Positions 41,487 through 51,384 of a stretch of DNA of 64,000 bases are shown piece by piece. Both the position numbers and the translations under genes were made by a program. The notes beneath the pieces are model-generated. The model searched no databases. It worked only from the letters and a program-made list of their open reading frames with translations, and was not told the DNA's origin. Position 1 is the stretch's first letter, and every line of letters starts with the position of its first letter. Location of the stretch: the NCBI RefSeq assembly GCF_019219825.1, contig NZ_JAHUXH010000002.1, positions 248,001-312,000 on the forward strand. Direction: 5' to 3'. The DNA is from Streptomyces sp. TRM70350. GTDB taxonomy: Bacteria; Actinomycetota; Actinomycetes; Streptomycetales; Streptomycetaceae.

Positions 41487-43766
41487 TCAGTCGGTCGCCG
41501 ATTGTTCCAGACGGACGACGACGGACTTGCTGGCCGGGGTGTTGCTGACATCGGCGGTGGCGTCCAGCGGGACGAGGACGTTGGTCTCGGGGTAGTAGGC
41601 GGCGGCGCAGCCCCGGGCGGTCGGGTAGTGCACGACGCGGAAGCCGGGCGCCCGCCGCTCCACGCCGTCCGTCCACTCGCTGACCAGATCGACGTACGAC
41701 CCGTCGGCGACCTTGAGCTCGCGGGCGTCCTCGGGGTTCACCAGGACGATCCGGCGGCCGTTCCTGATGCCTCGGTAGCGGTCGTCGAGGCCGTAGATCG
41801 TGGTGTTGTACTGGTCGTGCGAGCGCAGCGTCTGCAGCAGCAGCCGACCCTCGGGCAGCTTCGGGTACTCGACGGGCGCGGCGGTGAAGTTGGCCTTGCC
41901 GGTGGCCGTCGGGAAGCGGCGCTCGTCGCGCGGGGCGTGCGGGAGGGCGAAGCCACCGGGGCGGGCCACGCGCGCGTTGAAGTCCTCGAAGCCGGGGATC
42001 ACGCGCGCGATGCGGTCGCGGACCGTGGCGTAGTCCTTCTCGAACTCCTCCCACGGCACACGGCTGTTCTCACCGAGCACGCGGCGTGCCATGCGGCAGA
42101 CGATGGCCGGTTCGGACAGCAGGTGCGCGCTCGCGGGGTCCAGGCGGCCGCGAGAGGCGTGCACCATGCCCATGGAGTCCTCGACGGTCACGAACTGCTC
42201 GCCACTGCTCTGCAGATCGCGCTCGGTGCGACCGAGGGTGGGCAGGATCAGCGCCCGCGCGCCCGTGACGACGTGGCTGCGGTTGAGCTTCGTCGACGCA
42301 TGCACCGTGAGGCGGGCGCGCCGCATCGCCGCCTCGGTGACCTCGGTGTCGGGGGAGGCGGAGACGAAGTTGCCGCCCATGGCGAAGAAGACCTTCGCCT
42401 CGCCGTCGCGCAGGGCGCGGATGGCGCGTACGACGTCGTAGCCGTGCTCGCGCGGGGGAGCGAAGCCGAACTCGCGCTCCAGGGCGTCCAGGAAGGCGGG
42501 CGCCGGGCGCTCGAAGATGCCCATGGTGCGGTCGCCCTGCACGTTCGAATGGCCGCGCACCGGGCACACGCCCGCGCCGGGACGGCCGATGTTGCCGCGC
42601 AGCAGGAGGAAGTTGACCACCTCCCGGATGGTGGGCACCGCGTGCTTGTGCTGGGTGAGGCCCATGGCCCAGCAGACGATGGTGCGCTCCGAGGCGAGGA
42701 TCAGGTCCATGGCCTCTTGGATCGTGCGCGGGTCGAGGCCCGTCGCGGTGAGCGTCTCGTCCCAGTCGGCGGCGCGGGCGGCCGCGGCGAACTCCTCGTA
42801 GCCGTGGGTGTGGTCGCGTACGAACGCCTCGTCGACGGCGCCCTCGGTCTCCACGATCAGCTTGTTGAGGAGGCGGAAGAGGGCCTGGTCGCCGCCGATG
42901 CGGATCTGCAGGAACAGGTCCGTGAGCGAGGACCCGCTGGTCAGGCCCTTGGGTGTCTGCGGGTTCTTGAACCGCTCCAGGCCTGCCTCGGGCAGCGGAT
43001 TGACGCTGATGATCCGCGCGCCGTTCGCCTTGGCCTTCTCCAGGGCGGAGAGCATGCGGGGGTGGTTGGTGCCGGGGTTCTGGCCCGCCACGATGATCAG
43101 GTCGGCCTTGTAGAGGTCCTCCAGCAGGACGCTGCCCTTGCCGATGCCGATGGTCTCCGAGAGGGCCGAGCCGGACGACTCGTGGCACATGTTGGAGCAG
43201 TCGGGCAGGTTGTTCGTGCCGAGTTCGCGCGCGAAGAGCTGGTAGAGGAACGCGGCCTCGTTGCTCGTCCGTCCCGAGGTGTAGAAGACGGCCTCGTCGG
43301 GGGAGTCGAGGGCGGTGATCTCCTCGGCGATGATGTCGAAGGCGCGCTCCCAGGTGACCGGCTCGTAGCGCTCTGCCCCTTCGGAGAGATACATGGGGTG
43401 CGTGAGCCGGCCCTGCTGGCCGAGCCAGTAGCCGCTGCGGTGGGCGAGGTCCGCCACCGGGTGCGCGGCGAAGAACTCCGGGGTGACCCGGCGCAGGGTG
43501 GCCTCCTCGGCGACCGCTTTCGCGCCGTTCTCACAGAACTCCGCCTTGTGCCGGTGGTCCGGCTCCGGCCAGGCGCAGCCGGGGCAGTCGAAGCCGTCCT
43601 TCTGATTCACGCTGAGGAGGGTCAGCGCGGTGCGCTTGATGCCCATCTGCTGCTGGGCGACGCGCAGGGTGTGCCCGATGGCCGGCAGCCCGGCGGCCGC
43701 GTGCTGCGGCGCGGCGACCTGCGGCGCGTCCTGAACCGGGTCGGCCTTGGGCGGCTTCGTTGCCAT
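41487..43766 (-). CDS. FdhF/YdeP-family molybdopterin oxidoreductase
   Basis: This 759-aa enzyme is of the DMSO-reductase superfamily, YdeP branch. Near residue 60, DCPGCAWPEPDH and AEFCENG mark the N-terminal Cys pattern of this branch, which carries no standard 4Fe-4S motif. SNMCHESSG holds the Cys expected to ligand Mo; GQNPGTNHPRML and RGHSNVQGDRTMG bind the bis-MGD cofactor. The physiological substrate of the family is unknown, although E. coli YdeP is linked to acid resistance. ATG at 43766. The gene is divergent from polA over a repeat-rich gap. Confidence 0.9.
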   Translation of the reverse strand: MATKPPKADPVQDAPQVAAPQHAAAGLPAIGHTLRVAQQQMGIKRTALTLLSVNQKDGFDCPGCAWPEPDHRHKAEFCENGAKAVAEEATLRRVTPEFFAAHPVADLAHRSGYWLGQQGRLTHPMYLSEGAERYEPVTWERAFDIIAEEITALDSPDEAVFYTSGRTSNEAAFLYQLFARELGTNNLPDCSNMCHESSGSALSETIGIGKGSVLLEDLYKADLIIVAGQNPGTNHPRMLSALEKAKANGARIISVNPLPEAGLERFKNPQTPKGLTSGSSLTDLFLQIRIGGDQALFRLLNKLIVETEGAVDEAFVRDHTHGYEEFAAAARAADWDETLTATGLDPRTIQEAMDLILASERTIVCWAMGLTQHKHAVPTIREVVNFLLLRGNIGRPGAGVCPVRGHSNVQGDRTMGIFERPAPAFLDALEREFGFAPPREHGYDVVRAIRALRDGEAKVFFAMGGNFVSASPDTEVTEAAMRRARLTVHASTKLNRSHVVTGARALILPTLGRTERDLQSSGEQFVTVEDSMGMVHASRGRLDPASAHLLSEPAIVCRMARRVLGENSRVPWEEFEKDYATVRDRIARVIPGFEDFNARVARPGGFALPHAPRDERRFPTATGKANFTAAPVEYPKLPEGRLLLQTLRSHDQYNTTIYGLDDRYRGIRNGRRIVLVNPEDARELKVADGSYVDLVSEWTDGVERRAPGFRVVHYPTARGCAAAYYPETNVLVPLDATADVSNTPASKSVVVRLEQSATD

Positions 43767-43890
43767 CGCGCGCTCTCCTTCGACTGCACGTGTGAGCTAT
43801 GTCTCCGATCCTCGCATGGGGCAGTGACAGCGGTGGAAGGCGGGCGGGGCGCAGAACACCGGCAGAGCTTGCGCGGCAACTGCCGCCGCT

Positions 43891-43920
43891 GGGGCTGGGG
43901 CTGGGGCTGGGGCTGGGGCT
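43891..43920 (+). repeat. Hexanucleotide GGGGCT tract
   Basis: Five perfect GGGGCT units, extended by GGGGGTGGGACTGGGG, could form a G-quadruplex. It is part of a repeat-rich stretch (43767-44494) between the divergent genes. Open frames cross this stretch on both strands, but their proteins are low-complexity and no start or codon bias supports a gene. Confidence 0.85.
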
Positions 43921-44340
43921 GGGGGTGGGACTGGGGCCGGGGTCGGTGCTGGTGCTTGCGCTGGTGCTTGCGCTTGCGCTGGCGTGATGGTGCGCGATCC
44001 GGTGGGCGGGGAGGGGGAGCGCTTGGCGGCGGTGCTTGGTGGCGGTGTCTGGTGGTGTTGCTTGGAGGTGGGGCGCGGTGGTGGAGTGCCGGGGCGGTGT
44101 TCGGTGGTGGCGTGCCGGTCGGCGGTGCTCGGTGGTGGTGCTTGGAGGTGGAGCCCTGTGGTGCCCCAGGGGGCCTGACGGGACGCGAGGGCCAGCCGGT
44201 GGTGGAGCGGCGGGGTGGAGTGCCGGGGCTGGTGTTCGGTGGTGGGGCGCGGGGGTGGAGCGCACGGGGGGCGGTGTTCGGTGGCGGTGCCTGGTGGTGG
44301 TGCTTGGAGGTGGAGCCCCGTGGTGCCCCGGGCGGAGCCC

Positions 44341-44406
44341 GACGGAGCGTGAGGGGTGAGCCCGGTGGTGTTCGACGGAGCGTGAGGGGTGAGCCCGGTG
44401 GTGTTC
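44341..44406 (+). repeat. Perfect 33-bp direct duplication before polA
   Basis: The 33 bp at 44341-44373 (starting GACGGAGCGTGAGGGG) recur without change at 44374-44406. Shorter GTGGTGCTTGGAGGTGGAGC-type copies lie upstream (44130-44330). It ends about 90 bp before the polA start. Confidence 0.9.
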
Positions 44407-44494
44407 GGCGGCCAAGGCCCCCGATCCCCGTCGCCTCCAGTGCGCACCGGGTGGCCGGGGCCGAGTGTCAGTGGGGCGTGGCAGGATCGGGGGC

Positions 44495-47221
44495 GTGGCA
44501 GAGACAGCACCGAAGCAGACCGACAGCAACCCCGGCGACAGCCGCCCGCGCCTGATGCTCATGGACGGGCACTCGCTGGCCTACCGCGCGTTCTTCGCGC
44601 TGCCCGCGGAGAACTTCACGACCGTGACGGGCCAGCCGACGAACGCGATCTACGGCTTCGCGTCGATGCTGGCCAACACGCTGCGCGACGAGGAGCCCAC
44701 CCACTTCGCGGTGGCCTTCGACGTCTCCCGCAAGACCTGGCGCTCGGAGGAGTTCGCGGAGTACAAGGCGAACCGCTCCAAGGCCCCGGACGAGTTCAAG
44801 GGCCAGGTCGAGCTGATCGGCGAGCTGCTCGACGCGATGCACGCCCCGCGCTTCGCGATCGAGGGCTACGAGGCGGACGACATCATCGCCACGCTCACCA
44901 CGCAGGCCGAGGCCGAGGGCTTCGAGGTGCTGATCGTCACCGGCGACCGTGACTCCTTCCAGCTCGTCTCCGAGCACACGACGGTGCTCTACCCGACGAA
45001 GGGCGTCTCGGAGCTGACCCGGTTCACCCCGGAGAAAGTCTTCGAGAAGTACGGGTTGACGCCCGCGCAGTACCCCGACTTCGCGGCGCTGCGCGGCGAC
45101 CCGTCGGACAACCTGCCGGGCATCCCCGGCGTCGGCGAGAAGACGGCCGCCAAGTGGATCAACCAGTTCGGTTCCTTCGCCGAGCTGGTCGAGCGCGTCG
45201 ACGAGGTCAAGGGCAAGGCCGGGCAGAACCTGCGCGACCACCTGGAGGCGGTGAAGCTGAACCGCCGGCTCACCGAGCTGGAGCGGCACGTCGAGCTGCC
45301 CAGGACGGTCGCCGACCTCGCGCGCGTGCCGTACGACCGCAAGGCCGTCGCGATGGTGCTGGACACCCTGGAGATCAGGAACCCCTCGCTGCGCGAACGG
45401 CTCTTCGGCGTCGACCCGGGCGCCGTGGAGTCCGAGACGACCCCGGTCGTGACGGACGGCGTGGAGCTGGACGCCACGGTCCTGGGCACGGGCGAGCTGG
45501 CCCCATGGCTCGCCCAGCACGGCACGGGCCCGCTGGGCGTCGCCACCGTCGACACCTGGGCGCTGGGCGCGGGTTCGGTCGCCGAGGTCGCCCTCGCCGC
45601 GCCCGAGGGGGCGGCCGCTTGGTTCGACCCGGCCGAGCTGGACGAGGCCGACGAGAAGGCGCTCGCGGCCTGGCTGGCAGACCCCGGCCGACCCAAGGTC
45701 TTCCACAACGCCAAGGGCGCGATGCGGGTCTTCGCCGAGCACGGCTGGACCATCGAGGGCGTCGCCATGGACACCGCGCTCGCCGCCTACCTGGTCAAGC
45801 CGGGCCGCCGCTCCTTCGACCTGGACGCGCTGTCCCTGGAGTACCTGCACCGCGAGCTGGCCCCCGCCGCCTCGGCCGACGGCCAGCTGGCCTTCGGCAC
45901 GGACGACGGTGCCGAGGCCGAGGCGCTGATGATCCAGGCCCGCGCGATCCTCGACCTGGGCCAGGCCTTCGAGGGCCGGCTGGAGGAGGTCGGCGCGGCG
46001 GACCTGCTGCGCGACATGGAGCTGCCGACCTCGGCTCTGCTGGCCCGCATGGAGCGCCACGGCATCGCGGCCGACCGCGCCCACCTGGAGACCATGGAAC
46101 AGATGTTCGCCGGTGCGGTGCAGCAGGCAGTGAAGGAGGCGCACGCGGCGGCCGGCCACGAGTTCAACCTGGGCTCGCCCAAGCAGCTCCAGGAGGTCCT
46201 CTTCGGCGAGCTGGCCCTGCCCAAGACGAAGAAGACGAAGACCGGCTACACCACGGACGCCGACGCCCTGGCCTGGCTGGCGACCCAGACCGACAACGAA
46301 CTGCCGGTGATCATGCTCCGCCACCGCGAGCAGGCGAAGCTGCGCGTCACGGTCGAGGGCCTGATCAAGACGATCGCGACGGACGGCCGGATCCACACCA
46401 CGTTCAACCAGACGGTCGCCGCGACCGGCCGTCTGTCGTCCACGGACCCGAACCTGCAGAACATCCCGGTCCGCACGGACGAGGGCCGGGCGATCCGCCG
46501 CGGCTTCGTCGTCGGCGAGGGGTACGAGTCGCTGATGACGGCCGACTACAGCCAGATCGAGCTGCGCGTGATGGCCCACCTGTCGGAGGACGCCGGCCTG
46601 ATCGAGGCGTTCACGTCCGGCGAGGACCTGCACACCACGGCGGCCTCACAGGTGTTCGCGGTCGACCCTTCGGCGGTGGACGCGGAGATGCGCCGCAAGA
46701 TCAAGGCCATGTCCTACGGCCTGGCGTACGGGCTGTCGGCCTTCGGCCTCTCGCAGCAGCTGAACATCGAGGCGGCCGAGGCCCGCGCCCTGATGGACGC
46801 GTACTTCGAGCGGTTCGGCGGCGTCCGGGACTATCTGCGCCGGGCGGTCGACGAGGCGCGGGCGACGGGCTACACGGCGACGCTCTTCGGGCGTCGGCGC
46901 TACCTCCCCGACCTCAACAGCGACAACCGCCAGCGCCGCGAGGCGGCCGAGCGGATGGCCCTCAACGCGCCCATCCAGGGCACGGCGGCCGACATCGTCA
47001 AGATCGCCATGCTGAAGGTGGACCGGGCGCTGCGCGAGGCCGACCTCAAGTCCCGCCTGCTCCTCCAGGTCCACGACGAAGTCGTCCTGGAGATCGCGCC
47101 CGGCGAGCGCGAGGCGACGGAGGAACTGGTCCGCCGCGAGATGGCGGGCGCGGTCGACCTCAGGGCGCCGCTGGACGTCTCGGTGGGCGTCGGCCCCGAC
47201 TGGGAGTCGGCCGCGCACTAG
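44495..47221 (+). CDS. polA: DNA polymerase I
   Basis: This 908-aa repair and replication polymerase begins with a 5'-3' exonuclease domain (MDGHSLAYRAFFAL, EGYEADDIIATL, TGDRDSFQL; about 1-300). The middle 3'-5' exonuclease fold is kept, but its metal ligands are lost: the motif I Glu is absent in VDTWALG, and motif II reads NAKGAM without the Asp. Proofreading is therefore not expected, as in other actinobacterial PolA. The polymerase motifs A (ADYSQIELRVMAHL), B (RRKIKAMSYGLAYG) and C (VHDEVVLE) are intact. GTG at 44495 has CAGGAT 7 nt ahead, suggesting a leaderless message. Confidence 0.96.
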   Translation: MAETAPKQTDSNPGDSRPRLMLMDGHSLAYRAFFALPAENFTTVTGQPTNAIYGFASMLANTLRDEEPTHFAVAFDVSRKTWRSEEFAEYKANRSKAPDEFKGQVELIGELLDAMHAPRFAIEGYEADDIIATLTTQAEAEGFEVLIVTGDRDSFQLVSEHTTVLYPTKGVSELTRFTPEKVFEKYGLTPAQYPDFAALRGDPSDNLPGIPGVGEKTAAKWINQFGSFAELVERVDEVKGKAGQNLRDHLEAVKLNRRLTELERHVELPRTVADLARVPYDRKAVAMVLDTLEIRNPSLRERLFGVDPGAVESETTPVVTDGVELDATVLGTGELAPWLAQHGTGPLGVATVDTWALGAGSVAEVALAAPEGAAAWFDPAELDEADEKALAAWLADPGRPKVFHNAKGAMRVFAEHGWTIEGVAMDTALAAYLVKPGRRSFDLDALSLEYLHRELAPAASADGQLAFGTDDGAEAEALMIQARAILDLGQAFEGRLEEVGAADLLRDMELPTSALLARMERHGIAADRAHLETMEQMFAGAVQQAVKEAHAAAGHEFNLGSPKQLQEVLFGELALPKTKKTKTGYTTDADALAWLATQTDNELPVIMLRHREQAKLRVTVEGLIKTIATDGRIHTTFNQTVAATGRLSSTDPNLQNIPVRTDEGRAIRRGFVVGEGYESLMTADYSQIELRVMAHLSEDAGLIEAFTSGEDLHTTAASQVFAVDPSAVDAEMRRKIKAMSYGLAYGLSAFGLSQQLNIEAAEARALMDAYFERFGGVRDYLRRAVDEARATGYTATLFGRRRYLPDLNSDNRQRREAAERMALNAPIQGTAADIVKIAMLKVDRALREADLKSRLLLQVHDEVVLEIAPGEREATEELVRREMAGAVDLRAPLDVSVGVGPDWESAAH

Positions 47222-47250
47222 CCTCCGACGGACCGGCCGCTGTCCGCTCC

Positions 47251-47372
47251 GGTCCAGGCTGGGAGCCCTGTCGGCCCGCGAGGGAGTCTTCGGTCCAGGC
47301 TGGGAGCTCTGTCGGCCAGCGCAGGGGTCTTCGGTCCAGGCTGGGAGCCCTGTCGGCCAGCGAGGGAGCCCT
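47251..47372 (+). repeat. 41-bp tandem repeat just after polA
   Basis: GGTCCAGGCTGGGAG starts at 47251, 47292 and 47333, exactly 41 bp apart, each followed by a CTCTGTCGGCC-like end. A degenerate fourth copy starts near 47374. It belongs to a non-coding tract, 47222-47956. Confidence 0.85.
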
Positions 47373-47442
47373 CGGCCCGCGCTGGGAGCCCTCGGTGGGA
47401 TGCCGGGGGCTCCTGTTGCCAACGGCTGCGGTCCTTGACCCC

Positions 47443-47572
47443 GCAACGGAGTCTCAGGCTGCCCCGCGCTTCCGTGGCCTGCAGCGGAGTCTTGGAGTGG
47501 CCGCGGCCCGGCTCCCAGCCGCAGCGGAGTCTCAGGCTGCCTGTGCTTCCGTGGCCCGCAGCGGAGTCGCGC
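47443..47572 (+). repeat. Second minisatellite, GCAGCGGAGTC motif
   Basis: GCARCGGAGTC starts at 47443, 47481, 47521 and 47558, spaced 37-40 bp. Alternate units are most alike, so the higher-order period is 78 bp (GAGTCTCAGGCTGCC at 47448 and 47526). Confidence 0.8.
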
Positions 47573-47755
47573 GCCACGGAAGTTGGAGTGCCCGTGTCTC
47601 CGAGGCCGCCGACGCAGCGGTCCTTGGAGCGCCCGTGCCCCGGCTACCCGCCGCAACGGCGATCACCCCACAGCCCAGCCCGGCGATACCCACCCCGCTC
47701 CCCGCAGCTCATCCCAGTCCGCGGCTCACCCCCTCCCAGCCCGCGGCTCACCCCC

Positions 47756-47878
47756 TCCGAGGTCCAGCCGCCCACCCCTCTCCGAGGCCCAGCCACCCAC
47801 CCCTCTCCGAGGCCCAGCCACCCACCCCTCTCCGAGGCCCAGCCACCCACCCCCTCCCAGGCCCAGCCACCCCCCTCC
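47756..47878 (+). repeat. 25-bp tandem repeat, five copies
   Basis: Units begin at 47756, 47781, 47806, 47831 and 47855. They start TCCGAGGCCCAGCC and end CACCCCTC; the first and last are divergent. A 25-bp unit shifts the frame at each copy, so the array is unlikely to encode protein. Confidence 0.88.
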
Positions 47879-47956
47879 GCACCCCCGGAGGGGCCCTTCA
47901 CTCGCGTGGCCCCCGCGAAAAAGCACCCCGCCGCCCGCGCCCGTCAAGATGCCGCC

Positions 47957-48340
47957 ATGGGTATACGCATGCTCAGCCGCCGAACGGCCCCGGCTCAGGC
48001 CCCGCCCCCGGCCTACGCGGTCGGCGCAAGCACCGCCATCATCCCCGCCGACCCTGCGACGGCCCTGTGCCACGCCGCCGTGGACCTCCGCCGCCGCGTC
48101 GCCGCCCACCGGGAAAGCCGAAAACCCGCCGCGGTACGCCCCCACGGCACCCCCGTATGGCGCCTGTGGGCCAACCTGGCCCGCGGCTACCTGACCCGCT
48201 GCCTCAGCCTGCTGCCCCGCCGGTCCCGTCCGACGGGCACACTCACCGTGGTCATCGCACCGCTCCCCAGCGTCGCCGGAGCGATCAAGCCCCCTGACGG
48301 CTCCGGTCCAGCTCCCTGTCGGCCCCTGCCGAACCACTAG
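47957..48340 (+). CDS. Small conserved-type hypothetical protein
   Basis: The protein has 127 aa. No domain recognised. It begins MGIRMLSRRTAPAQAPPP and contains DPATALCHAAVDLRRRVAAH and RLWANLARGYLTRCLSLLP, two likely amphipathic helices rich in Arg. I recall similar short proteins in Streptomyces but cannot give a function. CAAGAT ends 6 nt before the ATG, a leaderless pattern. Its last 56 bp overlap the 3' end of the convergent membrane-protein gene, so one of the two ends may be shorter in reality. Confidence 0.55.
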   Translation: MGIRMLSRRTAPAQAPPPAYAVGASTAIIPADPATALCHAAVDLRRRVAAHRESRKPAAVRPHGTPVWRLWANLARGYLTRCLSLLPRRSRPTGTLTVVIAPLPSVAGAIKPPDGSGPAPCRPLPNH

Positions 48341-49142
48341 GTGCGAGAGCCGGTCGTCGTACCCGCACGACCACGGCGTACGCCGACACCCCCAGCACCA
48401 GCCCCGCTCCGGCGCCGAAGCACAGCGTGGGGATCAGTTCCCAGGGCTTCGCCGAGGACCCCCAGTACGCCCACCACCGCGCCGCCCGGTGCGCCGCCGC
48501 GACTGCCGCACAGCCGCCGATCACGACGAAGGCCAGCCACCGGTCCCGTACCGACAACACGGGCACCCCCACCGGCTCGGCCGCGGGCACCCGTCGTAGC
48601 CCGACAGCCACGAACACGGCGATGACGACGGCGGCCACCGCGGAACCGCCGTACTGCAGGTACCAGTACAGCGGCGAGCCCGCGATCTCCTGGCCCAGCA
48701 CGGGGAACAGCCGCATCCCCCACCGGTCGAGATGCGTGAACGCGTCCCAGACGACGTGCGTGAGCGCGCCGAGCACGGCGGACATGTACCACCACGCCAC
48801 CAGGGAGGGGCGTACACGCGCGCGTGCCGCCCCGCAACGCAGCAGCGAGGCCACCCGCTGCCGCCGCCCGCGCGGCAGCAGCGCCACCAGAGGCTCGCGC
48901 ACCAGCAGCCACAGCCCCACCAGCGCCCAGGCGATGAGCACGTCGATCGTGAACACACCCGCGAAGGAGTGCGTCACGTCACCGAACTCCATCGCGCCGG
49001 ACAGCACACTCGCCACGTAATAGGTCATGTCGGGCGCGAACGAACCCGCGACGAGCGCGGACGGAACCAGCGGGCCGCGGCCCGTTCCGTCAGGACGGAT
49101 GACGGGCAGCACGGCTGCCGCGTGACTGAGGGTGAACGGCAA
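48285..49142 (-). CDS. DUF4184 family membrane protein
   Basis: This 285-aa integral membrane protein has about six hydrophobic segments. MPFTLSHAAAVLPVIRPDG at the N-terminus and HVVWDAFTHLDRWG in the middle are DUF4184 hallmarks, with His and Asp residues like those of membrane-bound metal-dependent hydrolases. Function unknown. The start is TTG at 49142, supported by GGGGAG 6 nt ahead; no ATG fits. A 14-bp palindrome, GGACGTTGACGTCC (49159-49172), sits just upstream. The 3' end overlaps the gene at 47957. Confidence 0.82.
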   Translation of the reverse strand: MPFTLSHAAAVLPVIRPDGTGRGPLVPSALVAGSFAPDMTYYVASVLSGAMEFGDVTHSFAGVFTIDVLIAWALVGLWLLVREPLVALLPRGRRQRVASLLRCGAARARVRPSLVAWWYMSAVLGALTHVVWDAFTHLDRWGMRLFPVLGQEIAGSPLYWYLQYGGSAVAAVVIAVFVAVGLRRVPAAEPVGVPVLSVRDRWLAFVVIGGCAAVAAAHRAARWWAYWGSSAKPWELIPTLCFGAGAGLVLGVSAYAVVVRVRRPALAPSGSAGADRELDRSRQGA

Positions 49143-49427
49143 CAGTGCTCCCCATGACGGACGTTGACGTCCAGTATGAGCGAGCGCGTGCGCTTGGTGC
49201 CCGGCCCCAAGGTGAGGTCAACGCCACAACGTCGTATGGCCAAGCGGTGAAAACCGGGCGGGAACGGGTGCCCGGGCGAGCGGAGTTGTCGTAGGGTCGC
49301 CTGGGTTGACGTACTGGGGGAGTGCGTGCGACCGCCGGCAGGGAAGCATCAGCACATCAGCATCAACACAGTAGTGGCAACAGGGCATATGCGGGCGACT
49401 CGGACGCCCACGGGAGGGGTTCTCTTC

Positions 49428-51224
49428 ATGGCGGCGCATTTCGGCAGGAGGCTGCGCAAGGGCGCGACGAACACCGCCGTGGCCGCGGCCGTGGCGGCGG
49501 CACTGGTCGCCTCCCAGGCCCCGGGGGCCGAGACCGACGACGCCGGCAGACAGACCACCACCGGCACCCGGCCCTCGTCCGACACGCCTGCCGCGGACAG
49601 CGCGACCGGTAACTCGCCGTACTACACGGACCTGCCGCCGCTGGACAGCCCCAGCCCCGCGCCCACCGTCGGCCCCACCGCCGACCCGACCGTCACGGGC
49701 GACGCCACCGCGGGCATACCCGCGACCGTCCTCGACGCCTACAAGAAGGCGGCGGCCGCACTGCGCGAGGCCAAGCCCGGCTGCAATCTGCCCTGGGAAC
49801 TCCTCGCCGCCATCGGCAAGGTCGAGTCGGGCCAGGCGGGCGGCGGCAACGTCGACGCCAGCGGCGACACGATCACCCCGATCCTCGGCCCCGCGCTCAA
49901 CGGCAACGGCTTCGCACACATCAGCGACACCGACAACGGCGCGTACGACGGGGACAGCACGTACGACCGGGCCGTGGGCCCGATGCAGTTCATCCCGTCC
50001 ACCTGGGCCTGGGCGGGCCGCGACGGCAACGGCGACGGCGTCGAGAACCCGAACAACATCTACGACGCCGCCCTCGCCGCCGGGCACTACCTGTGCCGCT
50101 TCGGCTGGGACCTGTCCGTCGCGGACGACCTGCACAGCGCGATCCTCAGCTACAACAACTCGACGGACTACCTCAACACCGTCCTGTCCTGGCTGGAGTA
50201 CTACCGCAAGGGCACGCACGAGATCCCCGACGGCAGCGGCGCGCTGCCCGGCAACCGCAGCGACACCCCCGCCGGGTCGAGCCCGTCGCCGCAGAAGCCG
50301 TCGCAGAAGCCGCCGCAGAATCCGGAGACCGGCTCGCCCAGCCCCGAGCCGACCCCGCCGTCGGGCGGCGGCTCCACCAGCCCCAAGCCCAAGCCGCCCA
50401 TCACCCCGCCGACCGTCACCGACACGGTGGACCACCTGGAGGACGGGGGCACCGCGCAGCTCACCGCGATGGCGGGTGACGCGTTCGCCGAGCGGGTCAG
50501 CACCCGCGCCGAGAACAAGGCGGGCAAGGGCGTCGCCAAGGTCCGCATCCGCTTCACGATCGTCAGCCCCACCGACGCCACCTTCACCGGTGGCGAGAAG
50601 GTCGCCACGGTCGTCACCGGCACCGCGGGCGTGGCCATTGCGCCGGCGCTGCAGGCGGGCGAGAAGACCGGCTCGTTCACGGTGCGGGCCACCGTCGTGG
50701 GCCGTTCGATCCCCGGCGTCGACTACACCGCGACCGTCACCCCCCGCGCCGCCGACGCCCTGGCCCGCACCAGCGACACCGAGCTGACCTGCACGGCGGG
50801 CGGCGAGTTCGCCGAGCAGGTCGAGGTGAAGGCGACGTACCAGGGCGCCGTGGCGGACCGGGTGGCGGTCACCGCCACGCTGATCAAGTCGGTGCTGGAC
50901 CCCGCCGAGAACGACAAGGGCCCGTACTTCAAGGACGCGAACGGCGACGCCGTACGCACCCTGACGGGCCTGGAGACGGACGCGAACGGCCTGCTGAAGC
51001 TGCCGAAGCTGTACGCGGACGACACCGTCGGCACGTACATCCTCCGCCTCACCACCGCGGGCGGCGCCACGCTCGACGTCCCGCTGAACGTGACGGAGGC
51101 CGAGTCGACGCCGTCGCCCAGCCCGTCCGGGAGCACGAGCTCGTCGCCCAGCCCATCCGAAAACGCGAGCTCGTCGCCCAGCCCGTCCGGGAGCGGGAGT
51201 TCGTCGCCCAGCCCCGGCGCGTAG
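49428..51224 (+). CDS. Secreted lytic transglycosylase with Ser/Pro-rich linkers
   Basis: This exported 598-aa protein starts with AAHFGRRLRKG and a hydrophobic Ala-rich signal. The transglycosylase domain (about 100-290) has the catalytic Glu in AAIGKVESG and MQFIPSTWAWAGRDGNGDG, so it cleaves peptidoglycan. A Pro/Ser linker, then two beta-rich repeats (about 370-560) and a tail with three or four SPSPSGS-like units follow. The tail may cross the cell wall. ATG at 49428 is preferred for GGGAGGGG 8 nt before it; the frame is open to 49326. Stretch 49143-49427 holds no other gene. Confidence 0.88.
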   Translation: MAAHFGRRLRKGATNTAVAAAVAAALVASQAPGAETDDAGRQTTTGTRPSSDTPAADSATGNSPYYTDLPPLDSPSPAPTVGPTADPTVTGDATAGIPATVLDAYKKAAAALREAKPGCNLPWELLAAIGKVESGQAGGGNVDASGDTITPILGPALNGNGFAHISDTDNGAYDGDSTYDRAVGPMQFIPSTWAWAGRDGNGDGVENPNNIYDAALAAGHYLCRFGWDLSVADDLHSAILSYNNSTDYLNTVLSWLEYYRKGTHEIPDGSGALPGNRSDTPAGSSPSPQKPSQKPPQNPETGSPSPEPTPPSGGGSTSPKPKPPITPPTVTDTVDHLEDGGTAQLTAMAGDAFAERVSTRAENKAGKGVAKVRIRFTIVSPTDATFTGGEKVATVVTGTAGVAIAPALQAGEKTGSFTVRATVVGRSIPGVDYTATVTPRAADALARTSDTELTCTAGGEFAEQVEVKATYQGAVADRVAVTATLIKSVLDPAENDKGPYFKDANGDAVRTLTGLETDANGLLKLPKLYADDTVGTYILRLTTAGGATLDVPLNVTEAESTPSPSPSGSTSSSPSPSENASSSPSPSGSGSSSPSPGA

Positions 51225-51252
51225 TCCCTCGTACGGCTTTTCCGCCTCCTGG

Positions 51253-51301
51253 CACGACAGCGGCGGCGCCCCTCCGGAAGCGGGGCGCCGCCGCTGTCGT
51301 G
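51253..51301 (+). terminator. Terminator after the transglycosylase
   Basis: CACGACAGCGGCGGCGCCCC (51253-51272) pairs perfectly over 20 bp with 51282-51301; the loop has 9 nt. Confidence 0.88.
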
Positions 51302-51384
51302 TGCGACGTGTTCTCATCTCGGCCGCCCGTTGCTACGGTGCCGGACCTGACGAGGTATCAGTTCCAGCTGGCCCGGAGGCAGGC

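Noticed and set aside
43799..44510. Protein-coding genes in the repeat tract before polA.
   Set aside because: Frames are open on both strands only because of simple repeats; there is no ribosome binding site, domain or stable codon pattern.
47756..47878. The 25-bp array as a CRISPR.
   Set aside because: The units are head to tail with no spacers, and no cas genes are near.
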